Shown here piece by piece: positions 28,260 to 36,441 of a stretch of 64,000 nt of DNA; the stretch's first letter is position 1; the number at the start of each line of letters is the position of its first letter. The position numbers were made by a program, and so were the translations under genes. The notes below the pieces were generated by a model. That model was not told the origin of the DNA and did not search any database. It worked only from the letters and a program-made list of their open reading frames with translations. This stretch comes from Frankiales bacterium (GTDB taxonomy: Bacteria > Actinomycetota > Actinomycetes > S36-B12 > CAIYMF01), in the NCBI GenBank assembly GCA_016125335.1, contig WGLY01000001.1, positions 120,494 through 184,493 on the forward strand, written 5' to 3'.

Positions 28260-28477
28260 TCATGCCTCCCGTCATCCGTTCGGATGCAGCCGTCAACACG
28301 GAACGTAGTCGGCTGCCTCAGCCGATATTGCGCCGCGTGACCGTTCTCCGGCGAGTTCTCCACAAGATCGCGCGAAGCGGTGTCGCTCCTCGAAATGTGG
28401 GGGTACAAAGGCCGGACGACGACGTTGGCCACGCAGCTCAGCGAGTGTCCCATTCGCGCTTAGAGGCGGTGATTGGC

Positions 28478-29071
28478 GTGAACGAGGGAACCCGCCCGAG
28501 CCGGGCGGTGTACGCGGGACTGGCACTCGCTGTGCTGATCCCGCTGAGCGCATGCAGCGGCCCGTCTGCGACCCAGAGCCCGACTGTCTCGACGTCCACC
28601 TCGGAATCGGGCCCGTCCACGAGCCCGTCAACATCGAGTCCATCCCCGAACCCCACCGCATCGGCGAGCTCGGCAGCTCTGGCGAGCTACGCCGCGTTCT
28701 GGGACGCGAAGGTTGCATCGCAGGCCAAGCCGACGCAAGGCCCCCCGGTGGCGCTCGCGCGGTACAGCATCGACAAGGCCCTCGCGGACGCCCAGGCTGC
28801 CATCCTCATTTTCCGCCACAGCGGAATCGAAATGCGAGGCAAGCCGGCACACTCCGCCGAGGTCACGTCCGTGACGCTGACCGCTAGCCCGATGGTGTCC
28901 ATCCGAGACTGCCTCGACAGCACGCGCTGGCTCCCCGTCTATTCGGCCACCGGCAAGTCCGCATTGGCGCCAGGGCAATCGGCACGCGTCGTCGTGGACT
29001 CTATTGCGACCATCTACGACGGCAGGTGGGTCATCAGTGGGTCCGTCGCGCACCGGGATCAGCCGTGCTGA
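28478..29071 (+). CDS. Lipoprotein of unknown function
   Basis: A 197-residue exported lipoprotein: YAGLALAVLIPLSACSG gives a clear lipobox (LSAC). A 50-residue Ser/Thr/Pro linker follows, then a compact domain with LASYAAFWDAKVASQA and a C-terminal RWVISGSVAHRDQPC, a layout seen in lipoproteins next to Tad or secretion genes. The start is GTG 28478 with an AGAGGCGG stretch upstream. It is followed with overlap by another exported protein. Bases 28260-28477 show no gene; a possible longer frame across them is not needed. Confidence 0.65.
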   Translation: MNEGTRPSRAVYAGLALAVLIPLSACSGPSATQSPTVSTSTSESGPSTSPSTSSPSPNPTASASSAALASYAAFWDAKVASQAKPTQGPPVALARYSIDKALADAQAAILIFRHSGIEMRGKPAHSAEVTSVTLTASPMVSIRDCLDSTRWLPVYSATGKSALAPGQSARVVVDSIATIYDGRWVISGSVAHRDQPC

Positions 29072-29982
29072 GGCGTCGCTTGGCGAGCACTCTCGCTGGG
29101 ATACTGATCGTCGGGCTCATGACGAGTGGTGTTCCGGCGGTCGCTGACTCGGGCGGTGTGAGTTGCCCACCCGATGCCCCTGTGTGCGTCGTCGTCGTTA
29201 CCGATCCGGGAAGCCCCGGCTCGGGTGGAACACCCGGAACGGGGACGCCGGGCCAGCGAGTCTGCAAGGTTCCGGCCACGGGGCAAGTGATGCCGTGCTT
29301 CGACAGTCACTTCGGTTGGTGGAGCAACACCGATGGCTGCTACTACATGCTCGTCGAGCCCCCGCCTGCGCCGGATTCTTCGGCATGGAATGGCCACTAC
29401 CCGCAGGGTCACGTCTACCTGACGACATGCCTTGGCACACCCGGATCGGGTGGAGGTTGGGCGTGGCTACCGAACCCGCCCGAAGGCTACGGCGGAGTTT
29501 CAGCGACGCCGGCGATGCTGGCTCAGAGCGCCCTGGACACCATGCGCCTGACGGGTCCGGAGATCGGCATGGCCCCGGGTGCGGGGAAGACCGGCCTCGT
29601 GGGGCTCCCGGTGTGGCTCTGGACGACCGTGTCGCCCTCAACGTGGGGACCGACATCGGCGACGGCGGCGGTGCCTGGCCTGTCGGTGACGGCGACGGCC
29701 CGGGCGCAGAAGATCGTATGGGACATGGGTGACGGGCACTCAGTGACCTGTACGAACCCGGGCACCGTTTACACGACGTCGAAGGGTGCGGCTGCCTCGC
29801 CGACCTGTGGGTACCGCTACACCCGCTCGTCGGCCTCGCAGCCGGGGTCGGTCTACACAGTCACGGCGACGACGACGTGGTCGGTGACCTGGGCCGGTGG
29901 TGGGCAGTCCGGCGTGCTGACCGTGACGCGGACGTCGACGACGTCGGTGCGTATTGGCGAGTTGCAGGTCCTGGTGTCCTGA
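29065..29982 (+). CDS. Secreted protein of unknown function, Tad-operon associated
   Basis: A 305-residue protein starting at GTG 29065, which overlaps the end of the lipoprotein gene. Residues 1-30 are a signal peptide (RRRLASTLAGILIVGLMTSG, then AVADSG). The mature part has six or more Cys, a Gly/Pro/Thr-rich linker, a region with FGWWSNTDGCYYMLVEPP, and a C-terminal beta-rich region (IVWDMGDGHSVTC, YTVTATTTWSVTWAGGG) that resembles a PKD-type fold. It is likely displayed at the surface or part of the pilus. Its family is often mis-named ATP/GTP-binding protein; there is no P-loop. Confidence 0.65.
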   Translation: MLRRRLASTLAGILIVGLMTSGVPAVADSGGVSCPPDAPVCVVVVTDPGSPGSGGTPGTGTPGQRVCKVPATGQVMPCFDSHFGWWSNTDGCYYMLVEPPPAPDSSAWNGHYPQGHVYLTTCLGTPGSGGGWAWLPNPPEGYGGVSATPAMLAQSALDTMRLTGPEIGMAPGAGKTGLVGLPVWLWTTVSPSTWGPTSATAAVPGLSVTATARAQKIVWDMGDGHSVTCTNPGTVYTTSKGAAASPTCGYRYTRSSASQPGSVYTVTATTTWSVTWAGGGQSGVLTVTRTSTTSVRIGELQVLVS

Positions 29983-30016
29983 CCCATTCCAGCGTGCAGT
30001 CACGAGAGGCGGCGCC

Positions 30017-30709
30017 ATGACGACGGCGACGAACGGATCGACCCCGACCACGAGGGTGACCGCCGCTGCGAGCGCGAGTCGCCCGATGCCGGTCGCGCCT
30101 CGAGTGGCCGCGCCGAAGGGTCGCCGCCGTCCGCTGATGCTGGCGCTCGGTCTCGCCCTGGTCGCGGTCGGCGCCCTGACGTCGGTGTGGCTGGTGAGCT
30201 CGGCGAGTCAGCGTGTTGCGGTGCTGGTGCTCGCCCGTGACGTGCCCTACGGGTCACCGATCACCGCTGCGGACCTGACCACGACCGATGTCTCGGTCGA
30301 TCCCAACGTCGCGACCGTTCCCGCCTCCGAGCTGGACACCGTCGTAGGCAGCGTGGCCGCGGCGTCGTTGTCAGCGGGATCTCTGCTGTCCCGCGCCGAG
30401 CTCGCCGCGTCGGCACCCCCGGCCGCGGGTCAGGTGCTGGTCGGTGTCGCGATCCCTGCGACCCGGATGCCCGCGGGCGGGCTCGCGCCCGGCGACCGGG
30501 TGCTGGTGGTGGACACCCCCGCCGCCGACGCGGACCCGTCCGCGGTCGCGCCCGCGACGATTCCCGCCACGGTGGTCCGGGTCGGTGGGATGGACGTCAA
30601 CGGCGTCACCGTCGTGGACGTCACCGTCGCGACCGGTGACGGGCCGGCGCTGGCCGCGCGCGCGGCGACGGGACGGATCGCGGTGGTCGTGCAACCGAGG
30701 ACGGGCTGA
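30017..30709 (+). CDS. CpaB-like SAF-domain pilus protein
   Basis: A 230-residue protein: one transmembrane segment (LMLALGLALVAVGALTSVWL) followed by VLVLARDVPYGSPITAADL, the start of a SAF domain as in CpaB/RcpC of Flp pilus systems, which lines the outer part of the Tad machine. It begins a chain of tightly overlapping tad genes. ATG 30017 has GAGAGG 7 bases upstream. Confidence 0.75.
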   Translation: MTTATNGSTPTTRVTAAASASRPMPVAPRVAAPKGRRRPLMLALGLALVAVGALTSVWLVSSASQRVAVLVLARDVPYGSPITAADLTTTDVSVDPNVATVPASELDTVVGSVAAASLSAGSLLSRAELAASAPPAAGQVLVGVAIPATRMPAGGLAPGDRVLVVDTPAADADPSAVAPATIPATVVRVGGMDVNGVTVVDVTVATGDGPALAARAATGRIAVVVQPRTG

Positions 30710-30710
30710 G

Positions 30711-31550
30711 ATGACCGTCATCGCGTTGACCTCGGCGAAGGGGTCCCCGGGCGTCACCACGACCGCGCTGGCCCTGGCGTGGGCGTGGCCCCAGGTCGCA
30801 CCCGGTCGCCGCGTGCTGGTCGTGGACGCGGACATGGCCGGCGGGGACCTCGCGCCCGGCTACCTGAGGGGCGCAGTCTCGAGCACCGACGGGGTGCTCG
30901 GACTTGCCGCCGCACGCCCCGCCGACCTGGGCGCCGGCTTGTGGGAACACCTGATCGCGGTAGACGAGTCCGCGACCAGGCTGCTCCTGACCGGGATCAG
31001 TGATCCGGCGCAGGCTCGGTCGCTGGCCGGGGTGTGGCTCGCTCTGGCCGAGGTGTTCGCCGACCCCGAAGGGGAGCTCTCGAGGGTCGATGTGCTGGTC
31101 GACCTCGGTCGGGTCGGTACGGCCCACGAGGCTGCGGCGCTGCGTGCTCGGGCCGACCTGGTGCTGCTGGTGCTGCGGTCGTCGCTGCGCGCGAGCGCAG
31201 CGGCGCGTGCCACCGGGCGACGACTGGTCGAGGAGCGCACCGGGTTTCCCGGGGGGACCGACTCGCTGGGGTGCGTCGTGGTGGGGGAGGGCCAGCCGTA
31301 CGGCGCCGGTGAGATCGCAGCCGCAGTCGGACTTCCCGTCCGCGCCCGGATGGCCTGGGACCCCGCGTCTGCCGCCGTCCTGTCCGACGGAGATGCGGCG
31401 TCGTGGCGGTTCGCCCGCTCGGCGTTGATGCGTTCCGCCAACGCCGGCGCCACCGAACTACTGGCCCACGCAACTACCCGGGCGTCGGCTGTCCCCACGG
31501 TGCCGGCCCCAGTCGTGACCGCCAATCACCGGGCGGGAGCGACGCCGTGA
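30711..31550 (+). CDS. CpaE/MinD-like P-loop ATPase
   Basis: A 279-residue ParA/MinD-type ATPase. The deviant Walker A motif SAKGSPGVTTTALALA (around residues 8-20) and VLVVDADMAGGDLAPGY are present; LVDLGRV replaces the usual LVDTPP. In Tad systems CpaE (TadZ) places the pilus machine at the cell pole. The gene is 1 base after the CpaB-like gene and overlaps cpaF (GTGA). Confidence 0.75.
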   Translation: MTVIALTSAKGSPGVTTTALALAWAWPQVAPGRRVLVVDADMAGGDLAPGYLRGAVSSTDGVLGLAAARPADLGAGLWEHLIAVDESATRLLLTGISDPAQARSLAGVWLALAEVFADPEGELSRVDVLVDLGRVGTAHEAAALRARADLVLLVLRSSLRASAAARATGRRLVEERTGFPGGTDSLGCVVVGEGQPYGAGEIAAAVGLPVRARMAWDPASAAVLSDGDAASWRFARSALMRSANAGATELLAHATTRASAVPTVPAPVVTANHRAGATP

Positions 31551-33019
31551 CCGAACCCCTTCGCATCTGGGACCTCGAGGACCTCACCGCACCGGACGCC
31601 AGACACGTCTGGCCGACCGGAGCGGCCGGGCACGACTGGCCCGAGTCCGAAGCCGAGACTGTCGGAGGGCTGGACCACGGTTTGGTGCGTGAGGTCCGCC
31701 GTGAGGTCGCGGAGCAGCTCGCCGCGCGGCTGCAGGCCGACCCTGTCAGCGACGCGACGGCTCGCCGCGAACTGTGCCGGTCCCTGTTGGCCGACGTCCT
31801 CTCGGCCCGGGCCCGGGACCGCGTTCATGCGGGTGAACCGCAGTGGAGCGTGGAGCAGGAGTACGCCCTGGCCGATGCGGTGATGGCGGCCCTGTTCGGG
31901 CTCGGCCGGTTGCAGCCGCTGGTGGATGACCCGGACGTGGAGAACATCGAGGTCAACGGCCACGACCGGGTCTGGGTGTCCTACGCCGACGGTAGGGAGG
32001 AGCCCGGACCTGCGGTCGCGGACTCAGATGAGGAACTCATCGAGCACTTGCAGCTCCTCGCCGCGCGGGTCGGCGGGTCGGAACGCACCTTCACCACCGC
32101 GAACCCGCGGCTGCACATCCGCCTCGAGGACGGCTCCCGCCTGGCTGCGATGGCGTGGACGACGCCCCGCCCCCAGGTCGTGGTGCGCCGACACCGGGTC
32201 CGCGACGTCGACCTCGACGACCTCGTCGCACTGGGCACGGTGGACTCGACGTTGGTGGCGTTCCTGCGTGCGGCGTTGCGGGCGGGGAAGAACATCGTGG
32301 TCACGGGGTTGCAGAACGCCGGGAAGACCACTCTGATCCGTGCGCTGGCCAACGAGTTCCCGCCGATGGAGCGCTTCGCCACGATCGAACGCGAATACGA
32401 GCTCCACCTCCACGAGATGCCCGACCGGCACCCGCGGGTGGTGGCGATGGAGGCGCGGGAGGGCAGCAGCGAGAAGGACGCCGCTGGGCGTCGCGCCGGC
32501 GAGGTCACCCTCTCAGATCTGGTTGTGGACTCGCTGCGGATGAACCTGCGTCGGATCATCGTCGGCGAGGTCCGGGGTAGCGAGGCCGTCCCGATGCTGG
32601 AGGCGATGAGCACCGGCGACGGGTCGCTGTGCACGATCCACGCCCGTACCGCGCACCATGCATTGGACCGCATCGTCACGCTGTGCCTGTCGGCGGACAT
32701 CGGGATGACCGATGTCTTCGCCTACCGGCTGCTGGCCGGGTCGGTGGACTTCCTCGTGCACGTGAACCTCCTCGACGAGACGGCGATCGGTGGTCGCCGG
32801 CACCGGTTCGTCTCCGAAGTCCTCGAGATCAACGGGATGGGCGAATTCGGGCGCCCCGCGACCACGACGGTGTTTACCCCCGGTCCCGACGGTCGAGCGG
32901 TCCCCGCACACGCACCGGCGTGCCTGTCGGAGCTGATCCGCGCCGGGTTCGACCCGGGGTTCCTCGACGCGAGGTCGGGGACGTGGCCGACGCGGCTGAG
33001 CAGGGTGGGGGGGCGGTGA
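31547..33019 (+). CDS. CpaF/TadA pilus assembly ATPase
   Basis: A 490-residue secretion ATPase that powers Flp pilus assembly. The N-terminal domain carries DDPDVENIEVNGHDRVWVSY; the motor has Walker A GLQNAGKTT (254-262), DRHPRVVAMEAREG, and the Walker B/His-box region NLRRIIVGEVRGSEAVPMLEA and TGDGSLCTIHARTA. The Walker A is unusual: GLQNAGKT replaces GGTGSGKT, though the essential GKT remains. GTG 31547 overlaps the preceding stop. Confidence 0.9.
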   Translation: MTEPLRIWDLEDLTAPDARHVWPTGAAGHDWPESEAETVGGLDHGLVREVRREVAEQLAARLQADPVSDATARRELCRSLLADVLSARARDRVHAGEPQWSVEQEYALADAVMAALFGLGRLQPLVDDPDVENIEVNGHDRVWVSYADGREEPGPAVADSDEELIEHLQLLAARVGGSERTFTTANPRLHIRLEDGSRLAAMAWTTPRPQVVVRRHRVRDVDLDDLVALGTVDSTLVAFLRAALRAGKNIVVTGLQNAGKTTLIRALANEFPPMERFATIEREYELHLHEMPDRHPRVVAMEAREGSSEKDAAGRRAGEVTLSDLVVDSLRMNLRRIIVGEVRGSEAVPMLEAMSTGDGSLCTIHARTAHHALDRIVTLCLSADIGMTDVFAYRLLAGSVDFLVHVNLLDETAIGGRRHRFVSEVLEINGMGEFGRPATTTVFTPGPDGRAVPAHAPACLSELIRAGFDPGFLDARSGTWPTRLSRVGGR

Positions 33020-33957
33020 TGACCGGGTTGCTCGCCGCGTTCGCCGGCGCCGCGGTGGTGTGCGGTGTTCTTCTCGTGGCGCTCGGGTGGCGCCGGGTCC
33101 CGGTGCGTGCCGCGTCGTCGCGGTCCTGGCGACCCGAGTCCCGGCGTCGGCGGACTCGGGTGGCGGCGACGTCGTGGTCTCGGTGGCGGTGGCCGACCGC
33201 GATCACCGCGGCCGTCGTGGTGTGGCTGCTCAGCGGATGGCTCGTCGCCGGCCTCATCGTCGCGGTCACAGTGGTGGGCCTGCCGGTGATCCTCTCGACG
33301 TCCCGGACCGCTGCCGTCGCCATCGACCGAGTGGAGGCGCTGGAGGAGTGGACTCGACGACTGTCCGACATCCTCGTTGTCGGTGTCGGGCTCGAGCAGG
33401 CGATCGCCGCCACCGTGCGCACGTGTCCGGGCCCGTTGATCGATGAGGTGTCCGCGCTGGCGGCGCGGCTGGCGGCGCGGTGGCCGACGGAGACCGCGTT
33501 GCGGGCCTTCGCCGACGACCTCGACGACGCGACCGGGGACCTCATCGTCGCCACGTTGATCCTCGGTGCCCGCCGCCGCGGACCCGGCCTCGCCCGCGTG
33601 CTGAGCGCGGTCGCGGACTCGGTCGCGGAGGAGGTCGCGATGCGCCGCAAGGTGGAGGCCGAACGCGCCAAGCCACGCGCGACCGCACGTGCGGTCACCC
33701 TGATCACCTTGGGCGTGGTCGCCGTCGGTTCGCTCAACGGCACCTACCTCGCGCCCTACCGCACGCTGCTCGGGCAGCTGGTGCTGGTGGTGATCACGCT
33801 CGGGTTCGTCGGGTCGCTGGCCTGGATGCGCGCCCTGACGCTGTCCAAGCCCGAATCGAGATTCCTGACTTCGGCTCCCGGGTCCTCGGCGCTCGGCTCC
33901 TCGAGCATCGACCTCACGAACGGGTCGGCCCTGGCGCGGCCAGGGGGTGTGCGGTGA
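33019..33957 (+). CDS. TadB-like inner membrane pilus protein
   Basis: A 312-residue type II secretion F-domain protein. Hydrophobic segments near residues 1-22, 58-95 and 240-280 frame a cytosolic region with RVEALEEWTRRLSDILVVG and GPGLARVLSAVADSVAEEV, typical of TadB. Start ATG 33019 overlaps the cpaF stop (TGATG). Confidence 0.8.
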   Translation: MTGLLAAFAGAAVVCGVLLVALGWRRVPVRAASSRSWRPESRRRRTRVAATSWSRWRWPTAITAAVVVWLLSGWLVAGLIVAVTVVGLPVILSTSRTAAVAIDRVEALEEWTRRLSDILVVGVGLEQAIAATVRTCPGPLIDEVSALAARLAARWPTETALRAFADDLDDATGDLIVATLILGARRRGPGLARVLSAVADSVAEEVAMRRKVEAERAKPRATARAVTLITLGVVAVGSLNGTYLAPYRTLLGQLVLVVITLGFVGSLAWMRALTLSKPESRFLTSAPGSSALGSSSIDLTNGSALARPGGVR

Positions 33958-34844
33958 TCAGCGCACCGGTCGTCCTCGCGGGCGCGACCCTCGGAGCCGG
34001 CGTCACGCTCGTGGTGCGTTCCCTGCTCCCGAACACCCCCGACCTCGCGGCCGCCCTGGATCGCCTGGACGCCACCGCGACCACACCGTCCATGACGGCA
34101 CCCAGCTCCGGTCGGTTCGGTCATCTGCGGGACCGTGCCGTGCCCCCGGTCGTGCAGGCGTTCGGGTTGCGCCGCTACCGCAGCGACCTCGACCTTGTCG
34201 GGGAGACCCCGGAGGATCTCGCAGTACGCAAGCTCGGCTACGGGCTGCTCGGCCTGGTGTTCCCCGCCCTGCTGGCAGCCATGATGACGCTGCTCGGCGT
34301 GTCCCCACCGTTCGTGATCCCCGCCGTGGCCTCGCTGGCACTGGCAGCCGTGCTGTTCACGGTCCCCGATCTGGACTTGCGACGTCGCGCCGGCGCGGCG
34401 CGCGACGAGCTGCGCCAGGCGGTTTGCGCGTACCTCGAACTCGTCGCACTCGAACGCGCCGGTGATGCCGGCACGGTCGAGGCCCTCGAGCGCGCCGCGA
34501 CCGTCGGAGACTCTCCTGCGTTCCTCCGGATCCGCGATGCGTTGACTCGCGCCGAGCTCGCCGGTCAGCCGCCGTGGACGGGCCTGGCCCAGCTCGCGGA
34601 CGCGGTGGGCGTCCCGGAGCTCGCCGACATCGCCGACATCATGCGCTTGTCCGGGGAGGACGGGGCAGCCGTCTACGCGACTTTGCGCGCCCGTGCCGCG
34701 TCGCTGCGCAGCCAGCTGCTGTCCGCGAACGCCGCCGCGGCCAACGCGGCGTCGGAACACATGATCGTCCCCGTCGCGTTCCTGGGGATCGCGTTCATGG
34801 CCCTCATCGGCTACCCCGCCTTCGCCCGCATCCTGTTCGGCTAG
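33954..34844 (+). CDS. TadC-like inner membrane pilus protein
   Basis: A 296-residue T2SSF-domain protein pairing with TadB. It has a membrane segment at the start, two in the middle (LLGLVFPALLAAMMTLLG, VIPAVASLALAAVLFTVPD) and one at the end (AFLGIAFMALIGYPAFARIL), with DELRQAVCAYLELVALERAG in between. GTG 33954 overlaps the tadB stop. A 66-base gap separates it from the pilin gene. Confidence 0.8.
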   Translation: MISAPVVLAGATLGAGVTLVVRSLLPNTPDLAAALDRLDATATTPSMTAPSSGRFGHLRDRAVPPVVQAFGLRRYRSDLDLVGETPEDLAVRKLGYGLLGLVFPALLAAMMTLLGVSPPFVIPAVASLALAAVLFTVPDLDLRRRAGAARDELRQAVCAYLELVALERAGDAGTVEALERAATVGDSPAFLRIRDALTRAELAGQPPWTGLAQLADAVGVPELADIADIMRLSGEDGAAVYATLRARAASLRSQLLSANAAAANAASEHMIVPVAFLGIAFMALIGYPAFARILFG

Positions 34845-34910
34845 GCACATCACCCGCACGAGGATCACGCCCACCACCAGGCCGCACCATCAGCGACAAG
34901 GAGATCCGAC

Positions 34911-35126
34911 ATGAGCGACGTCCTGATCCGACCCGCCCTCATCGCCGCGGGAGGCCTCAGCGCCCGGGCCCGCCGCGCCTACACGGCACGACGCGGCGGT
35001 GACCGCGATGCTGGTGTGTCGACGCTGGAGATGGTGATCATCACCCTCGGGCTGATCGCCGTTGCGACGCTGCTGGTCACCGCGATCACCCTGGCCGTGA
35101 CCCGACGCACCGAACAGATCAAGTAG
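34911..35126 (+). CDS. Flp/type IVb-like prepilin
   Basis: A 71-residue protein preceded by a strong AAGGAG site. A basic 35-residue leader ends in Gly35, followed by VSTLE and a hydrophobic stretch MVIITLGLIAVATLLVTAIT. Gly before the cleavage point and Glu at +5 form the prepilin peptidase site of class III prepilins; this is the best candidate for the major pilus subunit. No prepilin peptidase gene (CpaA) is found in the window, so a chromosomal one would be used. Confidence 0.7.
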   Translation: MSDVLIRPALIAAGGLSARARRAYTARRGGDRDAGVSTLEMVIITLGLIAVATLLVTAITLAVTRRTEQIK

Positions 35127-35132
35127 CCACAC

Positions 35133-35555
35133 ATGCATACGCCCGCGAGCCCCCGCAAGCGTGACCGCCCCGGCGGTGACGCGGGTTCGGCGAGCGTCGA
35201 GATCGCGATCCTCGGCCCAGCCCTGCTGCTCCTCGTCTTCGCCATCGTGCAAGGCGGGCTGTGGTTCTACGCCCACAACCTCGCCCTCGCCGCCGCCGAA
35301 GAGGGCGTCACCACCGGTGCCGCCTACGGTGCTCGACCCGACGCGGGCGTCGCACGAACCCGCAACTTCCTCGACCAGCAGGCTGGCGACTCGCTGACCG
35401 CGACCACGATCAGCAGCGCAGGAAGCACGCCCACCGTGGTCCGCATCGCAGTGACTGGCCGGTCCTTGTCGGTGCTGCCCGGCGTCCCCGGCATCGAGGT
35501 CACCGCGATCGCTGTGGGACCTGTCGAACGGTTCACCACCGACGGCGCCCCATGA
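35133..35555 (+). CDS. TadE-like pseudopilin
   Basis: A 140-residue protein with GSASVEIAILGPALLLLVFA, the TadE-type N-terminal processing site (Glu in the hydrophobic segment), then a soluble domain with HNLALAAAEEGVTTGAAYG. TadE proteins are minor pilins. It lies 6 bases after the pilin gene and overlaps the next TadE-like gene. Confidence 0.8.
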   Translation: MHTPASPRKRDRPGGDAGSASVEIAILGPALLLLVFAIVQGGLWFYAHNLALAAAEEGVTTGAAYGARPDAGVARTRNFLDQQAGDSLTATTISSAGSTPTVVRIAVTGRSLSVLPGVPGIEVTAIAVGPVERFTTDGAP

Positions 35556-35992
35556 CCCCCGCCGGTGCGTCCCCTCGCCGTCGGGACACGGGGTCGATCA
35601 CGTTGGAGCTGACGATCCTGACCCCGGCTGTCCTTCTCCTGCTCGGGCTGGTCATCGTCGCGGGTCGCATCGAGATCGCCAGCCAGGCCATCGACGGCGC
35701 GTCCCAGGCCGCGGCTCGCGAAGCGTCCCTGGCCCGAACCCCGCAGGCCGCCCGTGCCGCCGCCACGCGGGCCGCCACCGAGTACCTCGCGGCCCACAAC
35801 CTGCACTGCACGGGTGTCACGGTGAGCGTGGACACCACTGGTTTCGCGGTTGCGGTCGGGAACCCGGCCCAGGTCACCGCCCGCGTCACCTGCACGCTGG
35901 ATCTCGGGGACCTCTCGGTCCCCGGTGTGCCCGGTTCCCGCTCGCTGACCAGTCAGTCCGTGAGTGTCCTCGACACGTATCGGGCTCGCTGA
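35552..35992 (+). CDS. TadE-like pseudopilin, second copy
   Basis: A 146-residue TadE-family protein: GSITLELTILTPAVLLLLGL, then SQAIDGASQAAAREASLART. It differs clearly from its neighbour, so it is not a recent duplicate. ATGA overlap upstream and TGATG overlap downstream show co-translation. Confidence 0.8.
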   Translation: MTPAGASPRRRDTGSITLELTILTPAVLLLLGLVIVAGRIEIASQAIDGASQAAAREASLARTPQAARAAATRAATEYLAAHNLHCTGVTVSVDTTGFAVAVGNPAQVTARVTCTLDLGDLSVPGVPGSRSLTSQSVSVLDTYRAR

Positions 35993-36441
35993 TGTCTTCC
36001 CGCTGGCGACGCACCGAGACTCCGTCCGGGTCGGACGCGGGATCGGTGACGCTGTTCCTGGCCATCACGGTCGTCGGCCTCCTGGTCCTCCTCGGGCTCG
36101 TCGTCGACGGCGGGGCGAAGATCCGCGCCGTGCAGCACGCCGACGCCGTCGCCGCTGATGCGGCTCGAGCCGGCGGCCAGGCCATCAACGTGCCCGCGGC
36201 CATCACCGGTGCCACGCCTACGGTAGATGCGCGTGCCGCGGTTGCCGCCGCGAACACGTCTCTTCGCCGCGCCGGAGTCACCGGGACCGTCAGCGTCACC
36301 GACGCCGGGAAGTCCCTCGACGTCGAGGTCACCACGACGACCCGCACCGTCTTTCTCGGCCTGATCGGGATCACCACGATGACCGTGCACGGCCACGCCC
36401 ACGTCACCCTCGTCCGCGGCGTCACAGGAGCGACACCATGA
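35992..36441 (+). CDS. TadG-like pseudopilin, short form
   Basis: A 149-residue protein with GSVTLFLAITVVGLLVLLGLVVDGG and then HADAVAADAARAGGQAIN, the pattern of the Tad_N (TadE/TadG) proteins. The long von Willebrand-type domain of full TadG is missing. It overlaps both neighbours. Confidence 0.7.
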   Translation: MSSRWRRTETPSGSDAGSVTLFLAITVVGLLVLLGLVVDGGAKIRAVQHADAVAADAARAGGQAINVPAAITGATPTVDARAAVAAANTSLRRAGVTGTVSVTDAGKSLDVEVTTTTRTVFLGLIGITTMTVHGHAHVTLVRGVTGATP

